From the NCBI RefSeq assembly GCF_014207985.1, contig NZ_JACHMI010000001.1, positions 5,191,001-5,255,000 on the forward strand: a stretch of DNA of 64,000 nucleotides. The letters run 5' to 3'. Source of the DNA: Nonomuraea rubra (GTDB lineage Bacteria; Actinomycetota; Actinomycetes; Streptosporangiales; Streptosporangiaceae). The notes beneath the pieces were generated by a model. That model was not told the origin of the DNA, made no database searches, and saw nothing but the letters and a program-made list of their open reading frames with translations. Each line of letters begins with the position of its first letter. Within the stretch, counting starts at the first letter, position 1. Positions 32,912 through 39,815 of the stretch are shown here, in pieces. The position numbers and the translations under genes are program-made.

Positions 32912-33271
32912 GTGACGATCTGGGCCTTCGACGCGGCGGCCACGGCAGCCTTGAGCCCGACGAGCGGCAGCTCGCCTGGCTGCGGCACGCCGACGACCAC
33001 GGCCTGCGCTACGTCCCGCCGGGGCGACCGCTGGTTCACCACCCCCGGCGACTACCACGCCGGCCTGGCCCGGCTGCTGCGAGCGGACGCCAGGCGCGCG
33101 GGCGCCGGCGGCGCACGTCGACCAGCTCGCGGCGCTGCTGGAGGCCGGGATCGCGGCGCCGGCAACCACACCCGCTGGTTCACCGAGGTCGGCACCGGCA
33201 GGCCCGGCCAGGACAGCGCGTTCTTCCGCGACGCGGACGCGATCGCCGCCGCCCTCCTCGCCCGCCCCTGA
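32912..33271 (+). pseudogene. Decayed coding remnant of unrecognised family
   Basis: Coherent protein-like stretches alternate between frames. DERQLAWLRHADDHGLRYVP is in one frame, DRWFTTPGDYHAGLARLLRA in the next, HVDQLAALLEAGIAA in another, and NHTRWFTEVGTGRPGQDSAF then DADAIAAALLARP at the end. Strong frame-specific codon bias in each piece suggests one former gene of about 120 codons with compensating indels. I do not recognise the family. It may equally be the 3' part of a longer lost gene. Confidence 0.45.
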
Positions 33272-33608
33272 GCAGCCGCCGCAGTGGCCGTTCGCCTTGA
33301 GCGGGGGAGCGGCCGGAGCGGTGATGCGCCCCGAGTGGGGCAGCGGCCACAGTGGCGATGCGTCCCGGGCGGGGAGCCGTCGCAGCGGCCGTCGTTCCGC
33401 TCCGCGTAGGCGGCGCGGAACGCGGAACTCGTCCGGCAGCCGTTCCCTTGACCGGGCCTGCGAATCGGGCCCGTTCAGCGGACCGTTTGAGTGGACCGTT
33501 TGAGCGGGCCGGGGCGGGGCAGGTGACCGCGACCAGCAGGTGAGCTGCCGGCGCTGGACGCACACGCCCGTCGCGGCACAGCCGGAAATCGAGCGGAGGA
33601 GGTTCCGG
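33272..33608 (+). other. Low-complexity intergenic region
   Basis: About 340 bases of repetitive GC-rich DNA without a supported gene. It contains loosely repeated CAGCGGC and GGCGATGCG blocks and, near the end, two copies of a 13-nt repeat (33481-33506). The GAGGAGG ribosome binding site of the next gene ends the region. Confidence 0.5.
33481..33506 (+). repeat. 13-nt tandem duplication
   Basis: GACCGTTTGAGTG is followed immediately by GACCGTTTGAGCG. It is noncoding as far as can be seen, and its function is unknown. Confidence 0.7.
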
Positions 33609-34505
33609 ATGCGTCTGCCCGCCGCCCGTGGCCCGATCACGGCAGGGCTCTTCGCCCGTCTCGGCGGCCCGCCGGGCGAGCTGGACCCGCCGCTGGTCAC
33701 CCCGCCACCGGCCGCGGCACTCGACGACGGCGACCTCCAGCTCGCCCTGTTCGCCTGCTACGAGCTGCACTCACGTGGCTTCGACGACGTGGACGACCTC
33801 TGGGAGTGGCAGCCGTCACTGCTGGCCACCCGCCGGGAGCTGGAGCGTTCCCTGGAGTCCGCGCTCGCGCTCGCCGTCCCGCGCCCGCCGGTCGTTCCGC
33901 CGCAGCACGTACGCCACGCGCTGGCCGAGCTGGTGGCCAAGGACGAGGCGAGCGCCCCGTCCCCGGCCGCCCAGCTCCAGCGCGAGGCCGACCTGGGACG
34001 GTACCGCGAGCTCGTCGTGCACCGCTCGATCCACCACCTCAAGGACCCGCACCTGCCCGGCGACCCCGAGGCGGCCCCGCCCACCGGGCACGGCGGCGGG
34101 GCACAACTGTTCAGAGCCACCATGAGAGGGCTCGGCCTGGACGACTCCTACGGCGCCTACCTGCCCGACGTGCCCGGCATCACGCTGGCCGTCTCGAACG
34201 TCCTGTCGCTGTTCGGGCTGCACCGGCGGCTGCGCGGCGCGCTGGCGGGACACCTCGCGGCGCTGGAGCTGACCTCGTCGCCACCGGGCCACCACACCGC
34301 GCTCGACCTCTGCACCGGCCTGGCCGCCCAGGAACCTTCCCTGACCGGCGACCTCCTGCACGGCGCCGCCTGCGCCCTGGCCCTCGAACGCCGCTGGGCC
34401 GAGTACGTCATGGACCGCTGGCGGCGAGGCCTGAGCTCCCTGGGGGCACAGGAGCCGGGCGAGCACGACGACCAGCAGGACGAGACGGTGGCGGCCACGG
34501 GCTGA
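33609..34505 (+). CDS. Iron-containing redox enzyme (heme-oxygenase-like fold), shortened
   Basis: 298 residues. Similarity to the HDO-type 'iron-containing redox enzyme' family is clear from LFACYELHSRGFDDVDDLWE (a metal-ligand helix), HRSIHHLKDPHL, GLGLDDSYGAYLPDVPGIT and AGHLAALELTSS. In the family that last helix is followed by about 35-40 residues carrying the second Glu/His ligand motif (of the type HVEADAVHE) before a DEP-containing helix. Here ELTSSPPG runs directly into HHTALDLCTGLAAQEPSL, so that segment appears deleted in frame. The ATG at 33609 follows GGAGGAGG and is preferred to the GTG at 33540. Activity is doubtful unless ligands come from elsewhere. Confidence 0.68.
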   Translation: MRLPAARGPITAGLFARLGGPPGELDPPLVTPPPAAALDDGDLQLALFACYELHSRGFDDVDDLWEWQPSLLATRRELERSLESALALAVPRPPVVPPQHVRHALAELVAKDEASAPSPAAQLQREADLGRYRELVVHRSIHHLKDPHLPGDPEAAPPTGHGGGAQLFRATMRGLGLDDSYGAYLPDVPGITLAVSNVLSLFGLHRRLRGALAGHLAALELTSSPPGHHTALDLCTGLAAQEPSLTGDLLHGAACALALERRWAEYVMDRWRRGLSSLGAQEPGEHDDQQDETVAATG

Positions 34506-34530
34506 CGACACCTCCCCGGCGTCAGGCGGC

Positions 34531-34660
34531 GGGGGCCGGTTGTTCGGCAGAGGGGCCGGCCGGATCGGCGGGCGGGGGCTGATCGTTCGGCAGAGAGACC
34601 AGCCCGATCGGCGGCGGGGCTCAGCCGTTCGGTGGAGAGGATCAGCCGGTCGGTGGGTCC
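34531..34660 (+). repeat. Three imperfect 43-nt tandem repeats
   Basis: Units begin GGGGGC(C/T) at about 34531, 34574 and 34616. Each contains GTTCGG(C/T)(A/G)GAG about 12 nt in, then a GATCGGCGG-type end. They lie in the 250-nt noncoding region before the FAD oxidase gene. Their role is unknown. Confidence 0.6.
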
Positions 34661-34756
34661 GGGAGCTCAGCCACCGATTCACGACATCGGCTGATGTGCG
34701 GTCCGGCGCCGGATTGCGAGGCTGGCGACCTCCGATCCGAAGGGGGAGCGAGCCCC

Positions 34757-36493
34757 ATGCCCGCAGCGAACGAGCCCACCACGAGCCCCGCGCTGAGCCG
34801 CGGCGACATGCCCACCGCCACAAGCCCCGCACTGAGCCGCCGCGGGATGCTCACCGCCGCGGGCGCCACCGTTCTCGGCGCGTCGGCGACCGGCACCATG
34901 TCGGCGGCCGGCACCGCGTCGGCGGCTGACACCGCGTCACTGTCCGGCACCGCGTCGGCGGACACGGCGGATCCGGCGGGCACGGTGGCGTTCGGCCCGG
35001 TGACCGTACGTCCAGGAGACCCCCGCTACGACAACCTCCTGCGCGGCAACAACTTCCGTTTCGCCGGCACCCCGGACGAGATCCGCGTGGTCGCCTCGAC
35101 CGGCCAGGTGGTGCGCGCCGTGTCGGACGCGATCAGATCCGGCCGCCGGATTGCGGTGCGCAGCGGCGGCCACTGCTTCGAGAACCTCACCGCCGACCCG
35201 GCCGTACGGCTGCTCCTCGACCTCTCCCCGATGGACGAGGTCGGCTACGACGCCCGCCGCAGGGCGTTCACCGTGCAGCCCGGAGCCACCCTCGGCGAGG
35301 TGTACCGGACCCTGATGACGGGCTGGGGCGTGACGATCCCGGGAGGCGGCTGTCCGGAGGTGGGCGCCGGCGGGCACTTTGCGGGCGGCGGGTACGGGCC
35401 GCTGTCCCGCCGGTACGGCTCCGTGGTGGACCACCTGTACGGCGTGGAGGTCGTGGTGGCCGACCGCGACGGCACCGCCCGCGCCGTGGTCGCCACCCGC
35501 GAGCCCGACGACCCGAACCGCGACCTCTGGTGGGCCCACACCGGCGGTGGCGGCGGCAACTTCGGCGTGGTCACCCGGTACTGGCTGCGCTCGCCCGGCG
35601 CCACCGGCACGGACCCGTCCCGGCTGCTGCCGCCGGCGCCGCGGCACATGCTGCAGCACGTGGTCATCTGGCCCTGGGAGCACATGACCGAGCAGGCCCT
35701 CACCGGGCTGTTGCGCAACTTCGGCACCTGGCACGAACGCAACAGCGCGCCCGGCTCCCCGTACGCCGGCCTGTACGGGATCCTCCAGCCGTCGCACCGC
35801 GCGGGCGGGACCGTCATGCTGGTCGCGCAGATCGACGCGGACCTCCCCGGCGCGGGCGGCATGGTGAACGACTTCATCGCCGCGGTGACCGCCGGCGTGG
35901 ACCTCACGCCCGCGCTCGACCTCCGGCGGACGATGCCGTGGCTGCACCGGATGACCTGGCCGGGCAGCGGCGAACCCGGCGACGTGCTCGTCCGCCGGTA
36001 CAAGATCAAGGCCGGCTACCTGCGCCGCTCGTTCACCGAGACCCAGCTCGCCGCCGTCTACCGCCACCTGACGAACGCCACCGGCGGGCAGGGTTCGGGC
36101 ATGTTGCTCGTCGGCTACGGCGGCCAGGTTCGCGCCGTGGAGCCGGGCGCCACCGCGATCGCCCAGCGCGACGTGATCATGAAAGCGGTCTACCAGACCG
36201 TCTGGGCCGACGAGGCGGACGACGCGGCCAACCTCGCCTGGGTACGCGCCCTCTACCGTGACGTGTACGCCGGCACCGGCGGCGTGCCCGTCCCCGGCGA
36301 CGTCGACGACGGCTCCTACATCAACTACCCCGACGCCGACCTGGCCGACCCGGCGTGGAACACCTCGGGCGTGCCCGCGCACACGCTCTACTACAAGGAC
36401 AACTACCCCCGCCTGCAACAGGTGAAGGCCCGCTGGGACCCGCGCAACGTCTTCCGCCACGCCCTGTCCATCGAACTCCCCGAGCCCGGCTGA
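34757..36493 (+). CDS. Secreted berberine-bridge-enzyme-type FAD oxidase
   Basis: 578 residues. A twin-arginine-like signal (ALSRRGMLTAAGATVLGA) precedes a Ser/Thr/Ala-rich stretch. The FAD_binding_4 domain has IAVRSGGHCFEN with His139, and IPGGGCPEVGAGGHFAGGGY with Cys199; these are the two residues that bind FAD covalently in bicovalent BBE-like oxidases. The substrate domain follows, and the C-terminal BBE motif is YYKDNYPRLQQVKARWDPRN. Such enzymes oxidise sugars, alcohols or specialised metabolites with O2. The ATG at 34757 follows AGGGGGAG. The signal region is duplicated (see repeat). It is monocistronic, upstream of a two-component system. Confidence 0.88.
   Translation: MPAANEPTTSPALSRGDMPTATSPALSRRGMLTAAGATVLGASATGTMSAAGTASAADTASLSGTASADTADPAGTVAFGPVTVRPGDPRYDNLLRGNNFRFAGTPDEIRVVASTGQVVRAVSDAIRSGRRIAVRSGGHCFENLTADPAVRLLLDLSPMDEVGYDARRRAFTVQPGATLGEVYRTLMTGWGVTIPGGGCPEVGAGGHFAGGGYGPLSRRYGSVVDHLYGVEVVVADRDGTARAVVATREPDDPNRDLWWAHTGGGGGNFGVVTRYWLRSPGATGTDPSRLLPPAPRHMLQHVVIWPWEHMTEQALTGLLRNFGTWHERNSAPGSPYAGLYGILQPSHRAGGTVMLVAQIDADLPGAGGMVNDFIAAVTAGVDLTPALDLRRTMPWLHRMTWPGSGEPGDVLVRRYKIKAGYLRRSFTETQLAAVYRHLTNATGGQGSGMLLVGYGGQVRAVEPGATAIAQRDVIMKAVYQTVWADEADDAANLAWVRALYRDVYAGTGGVPVPGDVDDGSYINYPDADLADPAWNTSGVPAHTLYYKDNYPRLQQVKARWDPRNVFRHALSIELPEPG
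34784..34861 (+). repeat. 39-nt tandem duplication in the Tat signal
   Basis: Two adjacent 39-nt units begin AGCCCCGC(G/A)CTGAGCC and encode SPALSRGDMPTAT and SPALSRRGMLTAA. Only the second unit keeps the Arg-Arg pair and leads into the hydrophobic core. The first is a spare copy that lengthens the signal's n-region. Confidence 0.75.
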
Positions 36494-36576
36494 CGGGTCG
36501 GGCTGATGGGCCGGCTGACCGGGCGTGCCGGGGCGTGGCGGCTAGATTGGCGGGAACCCGGGAAAGAGGAGGCGGT

Positions 36577-38286
36577 GTGAACGATCCCGCGGCACGGTGG
36601 CCCGTGGTGCTGGCGGTCGGGCCGTACGCGTTGCTGGCGCTCCTGGCCGCCGTCACCGTGGTGATCTATCGCTCGGAGGGCGTGTCCCCGGCGCTCGAGC
36701 TGGTGTTGTGCGCGCTGATGGCGGCCTGGATGCTGGGCGTCTTCACACTCCGGCCCGCCTGGCGCGGGCGCGCGGCCGTGATGGCCGGCTTCCTCGCGGT
36801 GCTGCTCCTGCTCATGGCCGCGCTGGTGGTCCGGGCTCCGTGGTTCGGATTCTTCACCCCCGCCGCGTACGTCTACGCCTTCCGGCTCCTGCGCTGGCCG
36901 TGGCAGCCGGCCGGCGTCGCCGCGGTGGCCGTGGTGGCGGGGACGGCGCAGGCGTACAGCGTGGACAAGAGCACGGCCATCGGCCTGCTCACCTACGCCG
37001 CCGTCGTGGCCGCGAACGCCATCCCCATGTGCGCCTTCGCCTGGTTCGCCCGCCGCGCCGCCCGGCGGAACGAGGAACGCGAGCAGGCCCTCCGCGCCGC
37101 CCGCGAGGCGAACCGCCGGCTGGCGGCCTCACTCGCCGAGAACGCCGCCCTGCACGAACAACTGCTGGCACAGGCCCGCGACGCCGGGGTGCAGGAGGAG
37201 CGGCAGCGGATGGCACGCGAGATCCACGACACCCTGGCCCAGGGGCTCACCGGCATCATCAGCCAGTTACGCGCAGCCGAACACGCCGCCGACACCGCGC
37301 CGAGCCGCCGCGGCCACGCGGATGGCGCTCCAGAGGGCCGCCACGGCGACGTCGGCGACGATCCGGAGGGCGGCCACGGCGACGTCGGTAGCGATCCGGA
37401 GGGCCGGCGCGGCCATGCCACGGACGAATCGGAGGGCCGGCGCGGCCATGTCGATGGTGATCCGGAGGGCCGGCGCGGCCGCGCTGCCGGCGAGCCGGCA
37501 GGTCGGCGCGGGCACGTCGCCGCCGACCCGGAGGGCTGGCGTCGCCATGTCGCCGCCGCGGCCAAGCTGGCCAGGGAGAGCCTGGCGGAGGCGCGGCGCT
37601 CGGTGCACGCGCTGCGCCCCGAGCCGCTGCGATCGGCGCGGCTGAGCGAGGCCCTGGAGGGCGTCGCCGAGCGCTGGTCGGCGCTGCACGAGATCCCCGT
37701 CCAGGTCACGACCACCGGCACGGCACGCCCGATCCGGCCAGAAGCGGAGGCCGCCCTGCTCAGGATCGCCCAGGAGGCCCTGGCGAACGTGGCCAAGCAC
37801 GCCCGGGCGAGCAGGGTGGGCGTGACGCTGTCGTACCTCGACCACGAGGCTGCCCTGGACATCCGCGACGACGGCGGCGGCTTCGACCCCTCCCAGCTCG
37901 GCGCCGCCGCCCCACTCACCGATCGCAGCAGCCTTGACCCGGCCCGGGTCGCCACCCACGCCGCCGCCCCGCACGCCGATCACGGCGGCCTTGACCCGGC
38001 CCGGATCTCCACCCACGCCGCCGCCCCGCACGCCGAACACGGTCCGCACGCCAACTACGGTCCGCACGCCGAACACGGTCTGCACGGCGAACACGGCCCA
38101 CACGCTGAACACTGCCCGTTCGCCGAGTATGGCGGGTTCGCCGAACGTGGCGGCGGGTTCGGCCTGATCGCGATGCGGGAGCGGATCGAGAGCCTGTCCG
38201 GCACGCTGCAGATCGAGTCGGAGCCGGGCAACGGCACGGGCATCTCGGCCCGCGTCCCCCTCTCTCGGGCGGAGGTGTGCGCGTGA
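36577..38286 (+). CDS. NarL-type sensor histidine kinase with two repeat insertions
   Basis: 569 residues. About five membrane helices occupy residues 8-155, then a coiled coil (NEEREQALRAAREANRRLAA). The HisKA_3 box is MAREIHDTLAQGLTGIISQL with phospho-acceptor His217. The second DHp helix (AKLARESLAEARRSVHALRP) should follow directly, but seven 11-residue repeats (244-320) separate them. The ATPase domain has the N box EALANVAKHARAS and G1 DDGGGFDPSQ. The lid to the G2 box GGFGLIAMRERIE is enlarged by two 19-residue and six 6-residue His-rich repeats (453-526). GTG 36577 follows AGAGGAGG. It overlaps the response regulator. The repeats keep the frame; whether the kinase is active is unknown. 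Confidence 0.88.
   Translation: MNDPAARWPVVLAVGPYALLALLAAVTVVIYRSEGVSPALELVLCALMAAWMLGVFTLRPAWRGRAAVMAGFLAVLLLLMAALVVRAPWFGFFTPAAYVYAFRLLRWPWQPAGVAAVAVVAGTAQAYSVDKSTAIGLLTYAAVVAANAIPMCAFAWFARRAARRNEEREQALRAAREANRRLAASLAENAALHEQLLAQARDAGVQEERQRMAREIHDTLAQGLTGIISQLRAAEHAADTAPSRRGHADGAPEGRHGDVGDDPEGGHGDVGSDPEGRRGHATDESEGRRGHVDGDPEGRRGRAAGEPAGRRGHVAADPEGWRRHVAAAAKLARESLAEARRSVHALRPEPLRSARLSEALEGVAERWSALHEIPVQVTTTGTARPIRPEAEAALLRIAQEALANVAKHARASRVGVTLSYLDHEAALDIRDDGGGFDPSQLGAAAPLTDRSSLDPARVATHAAAPHADHGGLDPARISTHAAAPHAEHGPHANYGPHAEHGLHGEHGPHAEHCPFAEYGGFAERGGGFGLIAMRERIESLSGTLQIESEPGNGTGISARVPLSRAEVCA
37306..37536 (+). repeat. Seven 33-nt tandem repeats inside the DHp hairpin
   Basis: Each unit encodes an 11-residue variant of RRGHVDGDPEG; others include RHGDVGDDPEG and RRGRAAGEPAG. 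The period is exactly 33 nt. The array lies between the phospho-His helix and the second helix of the dimerisation domain, where homologues have a short turn. Confidence 0.88.
37933..38154 (+). repeat. Nested 57-nt and 18-nt His-rich repeats in the ATP lid
   Basis: Two 57-nt units (37933-37989, 37990-38046) encode LDPARVATHAAAPHADHGG and a close variant. Six 18-nt units (38047-38154) encode HANYGP, HAEHGL, HGEHGP, HAEHCP, FAEYGG and FAERGG. About fifteen His residues and one Cys are concentrated here, between the G1 and G2 boxes. Confidence 0.88.
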
Positions 38287-38945
38287 GCGGCCCCGCCACC
38301 CCGATAGGGCTGCTGATCGTGGACGATCATCCAGTGGTCAGGGACGGGCTGAGCAGCATGTTCGCCCGCGACCCCGAGTTCGAGGTGCTAGGCGAGGCAG
38401 CCGACGGAGCCGAGGCCGTCCGGCTGGCCGAGACCCTGCGCCCTGACGTGATCCTCATGGACCTGCGGATGCCCGGCATGGACGGCGTGAGCGCGACCAG
38501 GACGCTCGCCGAACGGGCGAACGGAGCCCGCGTCCTGGTGCTGACCACGTACGACACCGACACACACGTGCTTCCCGCCATCGAGGCCGGCGCCACGGGC
38601 TACCTCCTCAAGGACGCCCCCCGCGACGAACTCCTGCGCGCCGTCCGCGCGGCTGCCAGGGGCGAGGCGGTGCTCGCCCCGTCGGTGGCCGCCCTGCTGA
38701 TGAACCGGGTACGCCGGCCCGCCCCTGGCCCGCTCAGCCCGCGCGAGGTCGAGGTGCTCCACCTGGTGGCGTCCGGCGCCACGAACCGGGAGGCGGCCGC
38801 CAGGCTGTTCCTCACCGAGGCCACCGTCAAGTCGCACCTGCTGAGCATCTACGCCAAACTCGGCGTGAACGACCGCGCCGCCGCCGTCACCGAGGCGTTC
38901 AACCGGGGGCTGCTCGTCCCGCGAACGCCGGGGCACCCCTCCTAG
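38283..38945 (+). CDS. NarL/FixJ-type response regulator
   Basis: 220 residues. The receiver domain has LLIVDDHPVVRDGLSSMF (acidic pair), phospho-Asp in DVILMDLRMPGMDG, and Thr/Lys at VLVLTTYDTD and GYLLKDAP. The C-terminal LuxR HTH is LSPREVEVLHLVASGATNRE then ATVKSHLLSIYAKLGVNDRA. It should be phosphorylated by the adjacent repeat-expanded kinase. GTG 38283 overlaps the kinase stop (GTGA) and has GGAGG at proper spacing; GTG 38277 is too close to the ribosome binding site. Confidence 0.93.
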   Translation: MSGPATPIGLLIVDDHPVVRDGLSSMFARDPEFEVLGEAADGAEAVRLAETLRPDVILMDLRMPGMDGVSATRTLAERANGARVLVLTTYDTDTHVLPAIEAGATGYLLKDAPRDELLRAVRAAARGEAVLAPSVAALLMNRVRRPAPGPLSPREVEVLHLVASGATNREAAARLFLTEATVKSHLLSIYAKLGVNDRAAAVTEAFNRGLLVPRTPGHPS

Positions 38946-39268
38946 AAGCCGGTGAACATGCGCGGCCCGCCGTACAGCCGCGCGGCCTCCTCCCGCGCCA
39001 CAGCCGGGGACACCTTCGGCGGCGTCCGCCTGATCTCCGCCTCCAGCTCCGCGACCACCGTCTCGGCCTGCTGCTTGAGCCGCTGCCTGTGATGCCCCAG
39101 ATCCTCGCCGAACCTCCTCGCGACAGGCCCGATCCACACGGCGTCGCCGCAGAAGAGCTCGAACGGCTCGTCCAGCGCCGCCCGGAGCCTGGCGATGTGC
39201 TGCTCGACCCTGGCCAGTGCCTGCTGTAGGGCTGTATAGCGGGGATTGTCCACCGGGAGCTCGGTCAT
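38942..39268 (-). CDS. Small helical protein (WXG100-like helical hairpin)
   Basis: 108 residues, nearly all helical: NPRYTALQQALARVEQHIAR, then ELFCGDAVWIGPVARRFGED and HHRQRLKQQAETVVAELEAE. A Trp at the turn between two long helices resembles WXG100/ESX-like hairpins, but the canonical WxG is not exact (VWIG). It lies near a large helical protein (39816-41798, same strand) and a lipoprotein, suggesting one secretion- or envelope-linked group. Its 3' end overlaps the response regulator stop. Start ATG 39268. Function unknown. Confidence 0.6.
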   Translation of the reverse strand: MTELPVDNPRYTALQQALARVEQHIARLRAALDEPFELFCGDAVWIGPVARRFGEDLGHHRQRLKQQAETVVAELEAEIRRTPPKVSPAVAREEAARLYGGPRMFTGF

Positions 39269-39363
39269 CGGGGGCAACCCATCCTGGCGTTACGGGTACG
39301 GCGGGGGGTTGGTGATGGAGGATGGGGGCGGTGGGGCGGGCGTTCGGGACGGAGACGATCTCT

Positions 39364-39804
39364 ATGGTGGGGGTGTGGCGTTGGGTGGCTGCTTTGGGGG
39401 TGGTCGCTGTTGTGGGCGGGTGCTCGACGGGCGATCGGGGGCCGACGGTGGAGCAGGCGGGGCGGACGCTTCAGGAGCACATCACGGAGTTGATGGAGTC
39501 GGTGGGGGCGGAGGAGCTTGTGGTTACTGATCCTGGGGGGAGGGATGTGGCTTGTGGGGTGGATGGGGTGAAGCGTACCTATGGTGTGAGATCCACATTC
39601 AACAGATTCGATGACAATCTGATCGCAGAGATGGCCGGAAGGCTCGGCACGATGTGGGGCTACGAGGTTCATGACCCCTACAAGCCGGGTCGGCCCAAGA
39701 CAACGCTCAGACTCGTCTCGTCTCGCACCAGCATCACTGTGGAGACGCCCAGCGACCACGAGGCCGTGGCTTCGGGTGAAACGGACTGCATTCCGCGTGG
39801 ATAG
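39364..39804 (+). CDS. Putative lipoprotein
   Basis: 146 residues. It starts MVGVWRWVAALGVVAVVGGC with lipobox VGGC, so it should be lipidated by Lgt and cleaved by LspA, then anchored outside the membrane. The rest has no recognised domain; VEQAGRTLQEHITELMESVG is helical and Cys residues at VACGVDG and ETDCIPRG could pair. GC content is lower here than in neighbours and several codons are atypical, a possible sign of younger or transferred sequence. It runs opposite to the two helical-protein genes on either side. Confidence 0.7.
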   Translation: MVGVWRWVAALGVVAVVGGCSTGDRGPTVEQAGRTLQEHITELMESVGAEELVVTDPGGRDVACGVDGVKRTYGVRSTFNRFDDNLIAEMAGRLGTMWGYEVHDPYKPGRPKTTLRLVSSRTSITVETPSDHEAVASGETDCIPRG

Positions 39805-39815
39805 TTCGGACACGA

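Noticed and set aside
37306..38154. CRISPR-like or intergenic repeat array
   Set aside because: The repeats are in frame within a kinase gene, lack unique spacers and have periods of 33, 57 and 18 nt that match codon units.
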